From Chara braunii (Eukaryota; Streptophyta; Charophyceae; Charales; Characeae), in contig BFEA01000041.1 of assembly GCA_003427395.1 (NCBI GenBank), positions 3,769,700-3,807,522 on the forward strand: a DNA stretch of 37,823 nucleotides, given 5' to 3'. This document shows positions 19,112 to 30,730 of the stretch, piece by piece (the first letter of the stretch is position 1; every line of letters begins with the position of its first letter). A program made the translations under genes and the position numbers. The notes beneath the pieces are model-generated. The model was not told the origin of the DNA. It did no database searches and was given only the letters and a program-made list of their open reading frames with translations.

Positions 19112-20149
19112 TGTATGATTGATGGATGCGTGTCATGACGATGACACATGTGATCCCCTCCTTGGATTGTCAATGGCCCTTCCTGAGGAATTCGTGGTAG
19201 AGCTGTGTTTGCCACGCTGGACGATGGCCACACTCATTCAAATGGTAAGTGGCACAAAACGAAAAGCCCCACGTGTTGATCGATTAGAGAAATCGACACG
19301 TGTTAACAAGCAAGCAGGAGCTTGCTAATATTGGAACCCCCTGGGCGTCACATATGTGACGAACCGATTTCCGCACCGCGCGATTTCCCTCGCGATAGCG
19401 ATGAGGGGTCCTAAGCTGGGAAGAATGGGCCAATTACGGGAGATCGGGATCGGTGGGAAATTGCATTAGTACCCTCGCTTCTTTGTCTTTTTCGTCACCT
19501 CTTTTCGGATGGTTGGGTTCAGGGCCAGGTGAGTCCCGAGACGATTGATCGATTGATTGGTCGGTTGAATGGCTGGCACGCGGACATGCGCATGATTAAT
19601 AAATGTTGACGTCGTTTCTTTTGTTTCGGTTTCAGACTTTTTAGGCGCGGACATCGTGCGATAATTTTGCTTCGTTCTTTTTGAATTTTCTTTTTTGAAT
19701 TTCCTTTCAGATTTTGTCGAGCCTATGCAGCTCTCGAAATTTCGGACTTTTCTTTCAGAACTTGTATTTTTCGCTTTTTCGCATTAGATAGGAATTTAGG
19801 AATTTTGTAATTAGGATTTTATTTTGCCGTGCGGTGCTTTTTGCTGACGTGCTTTTTTGTGCGACTGCAACGAAACTCTGATTAGTTGGCGCCTTTAATC
19901 ATGTGTGTACCTGTAATTTTGGGTGGGCACCATTGTAACTGTATCTTTCTTCTTGTGCTTCGCCTTTCCCGCCCTTATTCTCTTTCTTTTGCTGCGTTTT
20001 TGGTAGCCGCGGTCTGCATGATCGGATCGATGCGTAGAGAGCGGCTACGTCCACACGCCGCGATCGAGCCATGCAGACGTAGGCAATCCCTCCCCCTTCT
20101 CTCCTTTTAAGTCCTTGTAATTCCGTGTTCTTTGCGCATGCATGCACGC

Positions 20150-20156
20150 TATAAAT
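20150..20156 (+). promoter_or_regulatory. TATA box of 3' LTR (E)
   Basis: TATAAAT in the same context as 8865. It could drive read-out transcription into the region to the right. Confidence 0.5.
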
Positions 20157-20964
20157 TTCGGTTGCGCGATTAGTTAGCTCTCTTCACCAGTTGTTGGAAG
20201 CTCGGGGTTGTGCGATCAGAGAGGGACGGCACACGAGCGAAGTACTAAGAGGTGAGTAGAGCAGGAGTCGGGCGACCCGACGAGCTGGTGCCAAACGCGC
20301 GGGGTTGACGCGGGCCACGATGGACTGTGGGCGTGGGCGAACCTGACGGTTGCGGGAGGACTAAGCGGGGTGACGGCTTCGTGGGTTGGTGCGCGACGAC
20401 GGACTTTCCGCATCAAAGAGAGAGAGAGAGAAAGAGGAAGCTGAGGTTGATGGACGTGGATTTGTTGTTTTTTTTTACCTTTTCTCCCTCCTTGCTTGTG
20501 TATATAAATTTTGATTTCGGCGCAGGGCGATTTGCTCGTTTTCACTTTTCGGAATTTGGACTTGTTTTTTTTCGAATCTGGACTTGGGTTCTTGCTCACA
20601 CTTGTCTTTGCGATTTCCCTCTCAAATATGTCGTGTGTATGTGTTGCTGAATGAATGGATGAATGGATGTCATGTCTGTTGTTGATTTTTACACCCGATC
20701 CTTTCCTTTGTTTCTCATCTTGATGTACTCGTATGAAGGGTGGGAATTTTGCATAGTCATCAATGTTGTTTCGGTTTTTGCTTATCTCTTGATTGAGTTG
20801 TTGTAGTTGTTGCATCTTAGCTGTCGAAAATTACGGAGTGATTAGACGATCGAATGTCTGTTGCCCAGCGAACACCGCGCAAGGACGCGTGTAAACACGA
20901 CCCGATCTGCGCATTTACACGTGGCCCCGTGCGCCGATTCGTCAATTCCAGAAAGAATCATTGA

Positions 20965-21483
20965 TTGCAGGGACAATGCTTGATTGAATACGACCATCTG
21001 GAGTCTGCGACGGAGCAATCATCCCAAGCGTACTCGCGTAAGCGCGACTCGATTCATGCGGCCTGCACGTGCTCGCAGGAGGTGATAGCAATCGGTGAAG
21101 ACACACCCTTAGGAATCTCACCACTCCGCAATGACATGATGACACTCTCCGAGAGCTCTGAATCGTTATACGACCCGGAGTATTTCACCCCTTGGACTGA
21201 GGAGTTCCTCCAACAGAGATTCCCCTGCCTAATGGAGAATCGACCGTGTCCTAGGGAGTTTCACTGTGCTACAACCAGCGACCCCGGTGCTCCGATTTCC
21301 CAACTCAGGACCACACCCACTACTTCACCCACCCCGGACTTGTCGTTATTTCCACTAGCTTCCCTCCTTTCCGCCTTCTTCTTCCGTATCATCGACTCAG
21401 CGTCGTCCCGTGGAAGGCCATAGCCCCATACTGGCCCAGCACGCCCTGCGGAAATTGCCGACGACGCGGCGATATAGGGCCCC
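20965..21483 (+). pseudogene. LTR-embedded ORF protein, 3' LTR copy of E (frameshifted)
   Basis: It is the counterpart of 9672-10199. The candidate first-exon ATG is lost (GCG in place of ATG), and the donor is changed to gaagtactaag. A one-base loss in a C-run near 21283 shifts the frame before the conserved core, so the continuous frame ends at 21423 with unrelated residues. The conserved core is still encoded in the next frame, from about 21330. Confidence 0.7.
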
Positions 21484-21849
21484 GGAAACCTGAACGCCTA
21501 ACCTGAACGTGCAACGGCCGGTGCCACGTGGCAACTTTCGACGGCCTGACTCATCAGAACCCCACCCACCCCGGAGGGACCTTCCCACGAACCGCCGTCC
21601 CCAGAACCGATGGATCGCACGGCCTTGAGTGACCCGCGCATGCCATCTGCCTTATGACCAGAAGTGGTCCGCCCTGTCTGCCAAATTGCACCCGTGTCCC
21701 CGAAAAACTCTGCCACAGGATATCTCAGTTCTGACCTGGGACTTCACCCCCACTTTCCAAAAACCCTTGGCACACCCCTTTTCGCACTTCCAGGCCCACA
21801 TCCTACTCCGATCAGGAAGTCACGCTGGGCGTGAGGTTAGGGCGTCACA

Positions 21850-23913
21850 AGGCATGGTAGAGTACTTTGGTGGTTACCTGATGTAGAGCATGGCCCCAGA
21901 TGAGGCTCCCTGGTGGAGGGAGTATCCAATTCCTCGGGTTGATGTCGAGGTCCTAGACTGGGGTTGCTATGCAGAATGGTCTCAGCGGCATCGACAGCCT
22001 CCTGCCTTTATCCTCCAGTACTGCCACTAAATATGTGTCCTTATGGTGGAGGTGCTGCAGTCCTTCTGGCACCTGCTGCATCCACAGTGCAACAGTTCCC
22101 CGAGGGTTGCCACCCCGACACCATCCGCCATGGCTACCCCTCATATCCTCTCTGCCTATCCCCTTCCTTGATCTCTGATATACCATTACTGGCATTACAG
22201 GCTTCAGAAGTCCTCGCCTAACAACCCATTCTCCCTTAACCCATACATCTTCCCTTAAATGTGTTATCCAGCCCCAGGGAATTGCTCCCTGATTGCGTGC
22301 AACGTTTGGGCTCGGGCTACATGATGGTGCAGGAGACTGGCAAGAGCACATCATCGTCCTCCCATGCTCTCCTCTGCTTATTCCACAGGTGGCCAACTCG
22401 AAAGATCCCTTTGTTATGCCACTTCCTTTTGAAGGCTCAGCTCACCCCCTGCCATGGTCATGGTCGACCATCCTCCATGATAATGTACGGATTGCCAAAT
22501 AGAGGTTGACAATGATAGAGAAGAAGTGAGTCCCTCACTATTTAACAATGATATCAACAATGCTGACACCGCACATACGCAGCCACCATATCCAGCCGAG
22601 CGTGAGCCCGCGTAGCGACAAGGCTCTGCCACTGACCGCACTCCCGTCTCCACCACCACTTAGCTTGATCAACTGGCTACCAATCAATAGCACCGAAGGA
22701 CACAGGGGGAGGATACAACGAGGAGTCAGAAGAAGACGAAGAGATGCACGTAGACGAAGGACAGCAAGAAAAGTTTGCGTGCACGCACAAAGCGGGAAGC
22801 CAACTTTAGTGGTCAAGCAAGAATTCGAACATGGTCGTACGCGTACACGCTAAGCACAAAAAATAGAAACGGCGTTAACCGAATTCATAACCGTTTTTGT
22901 GAAGTTCCGGCGCGGTCGCTAATCGACCGTGTGAGGCTAAAAAAAAAAAAAAGACAAGGGCAAACCTCAAAGATGCATGCAAACGACCGCCAAAACAATT
23001 GAGACGGACCCTTTCCATCCATAGTTCGTTATGATCCATACTTCAGGTCTTACATCGGGGCTTATCCCGAAGGATAGGTGAAGCCGCAAGGTATGGAGCT
23101 TGGCTTATCACAGTACAAGCACCAATGATAGGCAGGCTAGCGCCCACAGACAAGTCCGGACTGTCCTAGCTTTACCCAAGGCTAGGTGAATCCGGGACGA
23201 GCTGGAGCGACTTATATCCCTACCTAGCCCTGGTTGAAGCGGAATCAGACGAGCCTTGACATGTGGCAACTTCAGACTCCAGGCTCAAACATTTTTTGAT
23301 TGGCCCCCGTAGTCAGAGGTTCTACCCGAAGAACAGTAGGAATATCCAAACCTACCGGCTTGCACTGAAGCATGTACTAGACCCCCATGACCCTCTCCAG
23401 CATGGCCTGGTGATTGTGCCCATGGGCAATGTGTCTGCTCAACAGTTGTGTGTGTATGTTCGCAGCCAGGAGGCTGCGCTTACGTGGGTTCCATTTTCGT
23501 CGTTTCATTTCTTTCTATTTTCGGTAAGGTCGTGCAGTACAACTTCGCTATGACGGGTTCGTTTGGGGTCTCCGACAGCGGAAAATAGGGTCCGGTCGCA
23601 GTCGTCCATAAGACCGGTCATAGGGCAGGTTATCTTGTCAAGGTCCTTGCAATTTAGTATAGGGCGCTGTCCATTGTTTCCCTTTTCAGGGATAGAGTTC
23701 TTTTCCGTTGCAAACTTGGGGCGGGCGATATGGGTCTGGGGGGCCCATTTGTGTCTGGGTGGTTTCACTTTTGTTTTTTTTTCTCTTCTACTGCATCTTC
23801 CCAGAAAGACATTATCGGAGCATTCTGCTGTTTACTACGCCCAAGTAACGAAATCTAGAACGGACAGCCCGCCTCGTTGGCAGGGCTTACTAAGAAAATA
23901 AAAGAAAAAACCC
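21850..23913. other. Unassigned 2-kb region between elements E and the PLE
   Basis: No domain is recognised. Short ORFs (e.g. 23263-23553) read partly as protein but match nothing I know. A run of 14 A at 22939-22952 and an A-rich stretch at 23891-23910 look like retroposon tails, the second abutting the PLE. Internal sequence of the element to which LTR M belonged would be expected here if E split it, but I cannot confirm that. Confidence 0.35.
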
Positions 23914-24595
23914 GGGACCTCGCACTTTTTACGACTTAGGGGGCCTATGTTGTCTTTCGTTACCTCTTGGCTCAGGTACGTTAATCCTTCGCTAGGACTC
24001 AAACTGTGCACTTCTCTTTTCTTACGTTAGGAGACATGTAGTGGCGCGGAGATTAAGTCTCAAACTCGGAACCTTTCGATCAATATTTTTAGATTTTTGG
24101 GCGGCGTTCTGACGTGTTCTTTTTTGCCTGCTGAATCTGGTACGATTGTGGGTCAGTTTCACCTACTATGTTAGACTCTTACTTGAGCCTGTGTTTTTGT
24201 TGGCATGCGAACTATCTACGAAACGACGGTGGTTTCTAGATGACGTTCCTACTTGGTCTTGACTCATTCTGACTAGTATTAGTACGCACGTCGTCAGTTC
24301 ATCGTTACACTTGCGACGACGACAACTACTAGACCCCTGATGGTGACTGGTTAGCGGGCCAGTCGAAACTAGTCGGGTCACTACCACGGTGCTAGATTGT
24401 TATATTTTTCAATAGTCGCGTTCGGGATTCGTGTATTGCGTATTGTACTTCCATCCTCTCGACTCCTGCGTGCTCTGGTCTTTCTCGTCTCATCCTACTA
24501 CTTCCTTCTTGACTATCTATGTGTATGATGGATGAATTGCTGACGCTTCTTGCCGACTGCTTGGATTACGAAGTTGTATGGCAACTCATCTACTT
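23914..24595 (+). repeat. Upstream pLTR of the PLE
   Basis: It starts gggacct and ends tcatctactt, and is about 95% identical by eye to 30898-31576. It ends about 125 bases before the ORF1 ATG at 24722. Confidence 0.9.
24332..24379 (+). ncRNA. Hammerhead ribozyme, upstream pLTR
   Basis: Stem I: GACCC (24332-24336) with GGGTC (24375-24379). Core CTGATGG (24337-24343; the usual last A is G). One unpaired T, then stem II GACTGG/CCAGTC with an 8-base loop. GAAACTAGTC (24365-24374) supplies GAAA, a minimal palindromic stem III (ACTAGT) and the GUC cleavage triplet, with predicted cleavage after 24374. The A-to-G change in the core predicts weak activity in this copy. Confidence 0.75.
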
Positions 24596-24721
24596 CGACT
24601 CACGAAGTAACCTCCGTAGGAATTATACTACGTGTTAATGTGGCTTCGATATTTTATGTTGATACCCAACGTGGGCAACTTTTGTGGTTGGCTCTATCTC
24701 TCAGTTTTTACGACAGTCTCC

Positions 24722-26056
24722 ATGATGGCGCCTAACGTTCCTACATCTTCCACTATTGTTCGCACTTGCTATAATTGCAGTGATCCTGGTCACTTTGTTC
24801 GATGGTGCCCTCACCCTCGTGTTTCTCAACCTAACCATGTTATTGTTTCGGTTGAAACACCCTTGGTCACTACCCTTGCCAGTGCCCCTTCTACCTCTGT
24901 TGTTTCTAATTCTGCAAGTACCCATCAAGGCGGCGGATCCTATCAGAAAGGAAGTGGATGGTATCAAGCGCAGCAGCGGCTTGAATATCTGGAGAATACT
25001 GTTGCGCTTATTAAGATTCGGCATGACACTGATGTTGAACGGGAGAAGAACAGACTGGCTGAAGAAGAGAAGGCAGTAAAGATGAAGGAGGAGGAAGAGC
25101 GAAGGGCTCTTGAAAAGAAAGAACGTGAAGAAACGAACAAAGCCTTGGTAGACTCACTGAACTGTCGACTAGATTCGGTGTGCCTGGCGCTTTCTAGCAA
25201 GCGGTTGGAGGAAGTCGAGGCGTTGCACAAGAGCGATCCGGTGAGAATCACCACTCCTTCGATATCTACGATGAATCGTGGCCAAGCTTCTGATGATGTT
25301 TTTGCTAAACTTATGGCGGAGCAAGAACGAATGAAGACTCAGATTGAAGATTCGCTGGCTGCCAAGAGTCGGCTTGAGAAACTAGAACGTGAGTTGGAGG
25401 TTATTCGACAAGCTCGTGATGATGCAATTGTTGATGCTGAGGTTTGGCGTCAGGAGGCCACCCGACCTGGATCGAAGAGAGGGTGTGTTAACTTATCCAC
25501 GCCTAGTGTGCATGCCACTGTGGAGCCTTGTCGTACTCCTGCCAAAGTAGCCTCGGTACGCGTTGATTACAAAGAGTTGAAGCAGTTCCATAACATGGAA
25601 GTTGAAAAGATCAAGGAAATGCGTCTGATTGAGCTCAATGGCCCAGAGAGGCCGAACGAGAAACTTGAAAAAACTCGCCTCAGGATTGTGCAACTGGAAG
25701 CTGATAAAGCCAGTAGCACCCCTCGGTCCAATCTGAGAGCACGACTTGATGAGGTTGTTGCTGGTTCGGAAAAGGGCAAGAAGAAGACGTTGCAGGACCC
25801 TGCAGTTCAGCTGAATGATCGTAAAACCTTCATCAAAGAAACAAGGAAGGCATTACCTCAAACTAAGGACAAACTTGCAGCTAGTTGTGCCAAGGAAGGC
25901 ATAGTGTACACCACCATTCGGCAGACCATTGATGATATTGTGGCCAAGCGAGTATTAGATGTGTTTCCTCCGTTGCATGTTGATTCCGTGAATGCTACTG
26001 ACGATCTAAGTGTCGATGTTGCTGAAGATGCCAGGGGAGACTCTGATGTTTCTTAG
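24722..26056 (+). CDS. PLE ORF1: zinc-knuckle and coiled-coil gag-like protein
   Basis: 444 residues from the tandem ATGs at 24722 (the frame opens slightly upstream). A retroviral-type CCHC knuckle, CX2CX4HX4C (CYNCSDPGHFVRWC), lies at residues ~15-28. A Ser/Thr-rich linker follows. A long charged Glu/Lys/Arg coiled coil spans about residues 85-145 and resumes at about 195-245 and 300-345. The C-terminal part contains KLAASCAKEGIVYTTIRQTIDDIV. It probably binds element RNA and multimerises, as gag or LINE ORF1 proteins do; that is inference from architecture. This is the only PLE gene here with no internal stop, and it ends 47 bases before the GIY-YIG frame ATG. Confidence 0.75.
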   Translation: MMAPNVPTSSTIVRTCYNCSDPGHFVRWCPHPRVSQPNHVIVSVETPLVTTLASAPSTSVVSNSASTHQGGGSYQKGSGWYQAQQRLEYLENTVALIKIRHDTDVEREKNRLAEEEKAVKMKEEEERRALEKKEREETNKALVDSLNCRLDSVCLALSSKRLEEVEALHKSDPVRITTPSISTMNRGQASDDVFAKLMAEQERMKTQIEDSLAAKSRLEKLERELEVIRQARDDAIVDAEVWRQEATRPGSKRGCVNLSTPSVHATVEPCRTPAKVASVRVDYKELKQFHNMEVEKIKEMRLIELNGPERPNEKLEKTRLRIVQLEADKASSTPRSNLRARLDEVVAGSEKGKKKTLQDPAVQLNDRKTFIKETRKALPQTKDKLAASCAKEGIVYTTIRQTIDDIVAKRVLDVFPPLHVDSVNATDDLSVDVAEDARGDSDVS

Positions 26057-26103
26057 GGTCTCTCCCGGATGCGACTCGATTATGGGTTGTTTTTCACCAA
26101 TCT

Positions 26104-27278
26104 ATGCGACTACGAATTACTACTCCTTCTCTACTCTGCTGTCGGGCACTCAATCGCTTTCTACAGGTAGTGGTCACTTTGCTCATTCTCTCTAACTGTA
26201 TTCCTTGGGCTGCTAAATTTAGGAATCTAATCACTTATGCATGTTATTGGGAGGATGACCGTAACAAGAGGGAAGTTCCTACTGGACCATTGATCTACCT
26301 CCTGATTTCACCATGGTGTCGACACGTGTATGTAGGGAGCACAGGTAGAGATCTGTTTACAAGATGGAATGAACATCTGTTTTGTGCAAGTAATGTTAAA
26401 TTAATGTAATTAACCAGAGTTCACGTAATAAGCGACTGTATGGTTGGTTGAGGAGATGTGGAGTCGAGAACTATGTGGTCATTCCTATTCACTTTTGTGT
26501 GTCGGAAGATCTTTTGTTAATCGAGTCATTGATCATTCGACGCTCAGGCGTTGTGCTAAACTCTCGTTGTAAAAGTCGAAGATCACGTTGGCGACGTCCT
26601 GGTAAAAGAGAACGCAGGAAGCGGGCTGGTAGACGAACTGATGTTGTATTACCATCTAATCTCATTTCTCGCTCTTCGCTGTCCACTTCATTTACTTTTC
26701 ACTCCTCTATCGATATTGTCTCTGCCAGTCTGCTTCGGATTTTAAATACTACATGTGAGCTACGGACTGATCGTGTGGTGGTTGTTTGCCGAGGCCGGTC
26801 TACTTTTGCTGATAACTGGAAGGTACTGAAGCATTGTTTTGGCGGTTCTATCGTTTCTTGCGAACATGGTGTTGGCTTGCTTCGTAGTTCTAAAGGATGG
26901 TTGGTAGATGGCGTCACTATTTTCTTTCTCTCGGTTGTTCCCTTCTCCTGTCGTGCTTTGTCCCTTAAGCCTCCTCTTGTTGACTTCTTGAGTAAACTCT
27001 CCTCGCGACGACAGTTGACTACCTGGGATCTGGATCGGTTGGTCCTATCTTTCAATGGTATTAGGTGCTTTCAGGAGAAACGATCTCGTTTTCGGTTGCG
27101 ACTTATTCTATCTAAAGTTATTTCCTCTCGCTTCGATCTACGTATTCGCAAGAGGCTGATTGTTCGTATTGTTTTTTATGATCATACTGTAAACATGGGA
27201 TTCGCACGACATGTGTCAACATTATCAAAGACCTTGAAATTGTCGAGGTATGAAAACCGTTGCTTATCCGGCGATTGA
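26104..27278 (+). pseudogene. PLE ORF2 N-terminal part: GIY-YIG endonuclease, frameshifted
   Basis: In the first frame, LIYLLIS ... HVYVGSTGRDLFTRWNEHL (26290-26378) is the GIY-YIG core, with IYL and YVG in place of GIY/YIG and the Arg and His-containing helix intact. It continues in another frame from about 26400: NKRLYGWLRRCGVENYVVIPI, then IESLIIRR with the expected catalytic Glu, and VVLNSR. The shift falls in a near-duplicated taatgttaaat/taatgtaatta. A basic stretch (RRPGKRERRKRAGRR, about 26590-26640) follows. The frame runs to a stop at 27276, where a second shift joins the RT frame. In PLEs this domain nicks target DNA. Confidence 0.75.
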
Positions 27279-29191
27279 GGATAGTCTGGTTAAAAAAACG
27301 CAGTATCGGCTTTCTATTACATAACTTTCGAAGTTTCCCGCGTTCTGCTCATATGAAAAGTTGTACCTGTACCGGTGTTGATCCTGCGCTGCCTAGGGTT
27401 GGTGGGCATGTGGCCTTTCGCATCAGTGAGGTTGATCTCTTTCCTGATTGGATGACGAACTCTCGCAATATTATCAAACCTTCTTCTTCTCATTCGCTGA
27501 GTAACCTTCAGTGACAAATTTGTCAATCCTTCCAATCCATTCCCCAACTAAACTTCTCTGCTCAACACCCGCTCCTTGGTAATAAGCACTTGAATACCTA
27601 TCTTTGCCTTCCTTCTTCTGCTACCCTCTCTGCCTCTTATCTCCTTCCCCCTCCTTCTTCTCCCTTTGATCTCTCTCCTACTGCCTCCTCTTTCTCATGC
27701 GACATTGTTTCCTTTTGTTTGGTTCACAAGCGGATGGAGGGTTTGCTCAGATGTTCTATTGACCACAATCCCGGGGATACCTACGTATGTTGTCCTCATG
27801 TGTACTTTGAGGGTATGGATAAAATGTTCATCAATAACCCTTCCTTCTGCCCTATCAAGGATGATGTCAGTCTTGCTGTGGATCATTGTCGCTCGGGTTT
27901 TTTTGACGGTGGGTTTGGCAAGTTCGGCAGATGGGACAAATCAGGTAGTTTCGGCAATGCGTACTGCATTCCTAAACACAAGGATATGAGTCGTTGGAGA
28001 CCTATTTGCCCTACCTATGTGGAAGGAGGCGTGCTCTGTAGCCGGAGGATGGCGTTTGCTATCAATGCTCTTCTTTGGCAATTGCCCAAACAGTTTCACT
28101 TCAACCTTCAGCGCACGAACGATTTTATTTCTGGTATTTCTGCTCTCAACCGAAGCCTTCGGAATAATGAACAGATATTGGGCGTCTCCTTTGATATCAA
28201 TGAAATGTTTTCTAACCTACCTCACTTATCTATTTTGAAAGCAGTGGAGTGGGTGACTGACTACTGGAATGGTGAAGGATACAACGGAGTTATGGTCCGA
28301 TCGCATGGTAAGTTGGCTAAGTTAACCATATGTCGTGGGGAAGCAGGTTGGATTCTTATTGATCTCCAGGCGATTGCTCGATTTGTTGCCTACGAACTTG
28401 ATCACACTTACATCATGGCGGCTGGTGTGCTCTTCAAACAAATTGTTGGTATTCCTGTGAGTAAAACTACTAGCTCTGCCCTTGCCTGTTTATTGTGCGC
28501 TTTCAACGAGTTTTGTTTTCTTTCTTCTCTCGGTGTTGATCGCAGATTGATCACCGGTTTTCGCATTGTTGATGACGTCTCCATTTTTGTTAGAATTCCT
28601 ACATCTAGTTTGTTTTCGTCTTTTTCTTCCTCCAGCTCCTCTTCTTCTGATGACCCTTTTGCGGTAGCATCTTCTTTATCACTCTCTATTGTCTCTTGCT
28701 CTGCCTTATCTCATGCCAACTCGGCCGCTGTGAGTCATACTCGCAACATTGTCTCTCGCTTTGCAAAGTGCTATGATGACAATTTGATTCTGAAACAAAC
28801 TAATGATGGTAGTAGCTGGGACTATCTTGGTTGTATTGTTCATGTGTTTATGAATCCTGAGTTGGTTGCGTGTTTTGCTACGCACAAGAATCAGCGTGTC
28901 ATTTGTGACAAAGGGTTGGTGTTTCACTCCATTCAGGACTACTGCTCCTACTCCAGTCGGCAACAGAAATTGGAAGTTATCATCTCCTTTCTACATCGGG
29001 CACGAACTTTCACCTCGATTCCTGATACTGAAGTTGGTTTCCCCCTGACCTTGAAGCATGAGCTATGGTTTAGGGGATATCCTGACAACTATTTTGACAA
29101 TGTACTCGTCAACTTCTCTCGCAAACATGCCGGGTGCTGGGATCACTGGATTTGTGTTTTGACGAACTGGGGAAGATTGCAACGGAGGTAG
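27260..29191 (+). pseudogene. PLE ORF2 C-terminal part: Penelope-type reverse transcriptase
   Basis: One frame from about 27260 to the TAG at 29189, interrupted only by TGA at 27512. An N-terminal Cys pair (SCTCTGVDP) precedes GGHVAFR. Downstream are YCIPKHKDMSRWRPICP (27963), motif A GVSFDINEMFSNLPH (28182; compare the PLE pattern D..SLYTNIPH), motif B QIVGIPVSKTTSSALACL (28440) and motif C FRIVDDVSIFV (28561) with both Asp present. A Ser-rich insert lies after motif C. Asn, Leu and Pro after motif A are typical of PLE RTs rather than LTR or LINE RTs. The LINE begins directly after the stop, so a longer C-terminus may have been cut off. Confidence 0.8.
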
Positions 29192-29192
29192 T

Positions 29193-30507
29193 ATGCAAGT
29201 GTTTTTTCTTTGTCTTCCTGTTCCTTGGATTCACGTTAGGATCCTGTTTGTTCTGAGAAAAAAGGGGGCTGTCTTTCGGGTGGCAGATTGGGTGGGTGTT
29301 TATCAACAAAACAACTCAAAGACAATAGGGCAAATATTAGATGTAAATGAGAATGGTGCCGTGGTCAACCTTTTCAAAATTCACAAGGACAATAGGATCT
29401 CAAAAAGAAATCAGGATATGGTGACTTTTGTCTCTTTTAAAAAAATGCATAGAGTAAGGGTACTGTATATCTCAATGACCAAGGAATGGGTAGCATACTT
29501 TCCTCATTGTCCTATCCCGGACCTTCCCCCTAGATCCGGTATAATGGTTATGGCGTTCAAATAGGAGATGCAAACCTATGAGACTGCAATCACTATCGGT
29601 TAAGACAACTTACCGACTAATGCGACCCAAAGTCAACATCTCAGGGATAGTGCAAAGTCGATGGCAAAGACACCTTAATATATATGAGGAGGAGATCAAA
29701 CCAGTCAAGTGGTGGCAAGGATTAAGGGAAAGGCCTGCCAAGTTTGCATCCTTGCAATGGCAGATAGTACACAGATATCTACCAACTAATGACTGGTTAA
29801 TAGATCATTCCACATTAGAGCAAAAAGGGGTGGCATTGCCATGGTGTAAATCTTGTGTGAGAGCCTTCCCTAAGAGGAAAATTAGGGAAACAATTGAACA
29901 TATCTTTTTGCAATGCCCAAGGGCGGTCTTGTTATGGAGACAATGGGATTATGTGTGGCGAAGAATTACTGGTCTGGATTGGCCCCGAGATTGGAAAGCG
30001 ATCTTATTAGGATATTGGAACTCTCAATTAATAGAATTATCGGATTTTCAACACAACTTCTTTCATCTAGGGAGGAAAGCGAAATTGTGGGCTTTGTGGC
30101 ACAAACTATGTATTAATGAAATGGAAGAAGTCAAGATAGAAAGTGAAGAGGTTTCAGAAATAATAAGAAGCTTTGTACAAACAGAACTAAGAGGCCAGTG
30201 GGAGAAAAAGAAAACAAAGCTTAAAGAATTCAAGCAAAAAGAAGACATAAAACAAGGAATACGAAAGTTTCAATCGGAATGGCTTGGGGAAGCAGCAGGG
30301 GAGAAAGTGGGAGAAATAATATGGCCAGGAGAGAAAGAGGAACAGGGGAGGATCAAACAAGATTACCAGATTAACTTTCAGAATTGGTTTGACTTTCAAC
30401 CAGGGGCTTTTTTGAGAGCGCCTGAACTATTTGCTGATCCCTTCCCTCCTGCTCCGTTAGCAATGGTGGATCTTGAGTGGTTTGGAGGAGGGGAGGACAT
30501 GACATAG
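29193..30507 (+). pseudogene. LINE RT polyprotein C-terminus with zinc-binding domain
   Basis: Two frames: 29193-29564 (GDWVGVY-like VADWVGVYQQ, HRVRVLYISMTKEWVAYF) and 29578-30507. The latter contains RPAKFASLQWQIVHRYLPTN, then CX2C ... HX4C (WCKSC ... IEHIFLQC, about 29850-29916) and VLLWRQW. This is the zf-RVT arrangement at the end of plant-type LINE RTs. A Lys/Glu-rich helix and an acidic, aromatic tail follow. The 13-base gap and frame change between the two parts may be a mutation. The RT domain itself is absent. Confidence 0.7.
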
Positions 30508-30730
30508 GATGACGACTAGACAGGGTTGTAGGAAGCTAGGTTGAATTTTTTCATCAGGCAGTCAGAATTCTGACTGAAGAGGCTTCCCCATGGCTAGTAG
30601 TACTCTTCATTCAAAATTTGTAGAATGGTTTAGGTACATGTTATTGGACTGTCAAAGTCAGTAAGAGTGGGACGCTGGACCCGGTTTCCAGCATAGGATT
30701 CACTGAGAAAAACAAAAACAAAAAAAAAGA
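29193..30730 (+). mobile_element. 5'-truncated LINE (non-LTR) insertion
   Basis: It holds only the C-terminal coding part of a LINE RT polyprotein, then a ~220-bp 3' region ending in an A-rich tail (30706-30730). The 5' junction is at or just before 29193. 5' truncation is usual for LINEs. No convincing target duplication was found. Lower GC and different codon use set it apart from the PLE around it. Confidence 0.7.

Larger units (their letters stand above)
8075..21849 (+). mobile_element. Degraded Ty3/gypsy LTR retrotransposon E (~13.8 kb)
   Basis: Direct LTRs of about 2.5 kb (8075-~10545 and 19332-21849) flank gag, protease, RT, RNase H, a PHD-like finger and integrase in Ty3/gypsy order, then accessory ORFs. 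Over ~350 bases at the ORF region the two LTRs differ by roughly 7% by eye, so the insertion is not recent. The internal genes have about nine nonsense changes and three frameshifts. Target duplications were not found. The nucleic-acid-binding pol features identify the superfamily. I cannot assign a named clade. Confidence 0.9.
19332..21849 (+). repeat. 3' LTR of element E
   Basis: It begins TGGAACCCCCTGGGCGTCACA, then TGTGACG (19355), and ends ggttagggcgtcaca. It is collinear with the 5' LTR and roughly 93% identical by eye over the ORF region. The flank before it (caagcaggagcttgctaatat) resembles that before LTR L (caatcaggagatcgcataatt). No classic long polypurine tract is seen. Confidence 0.85.
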
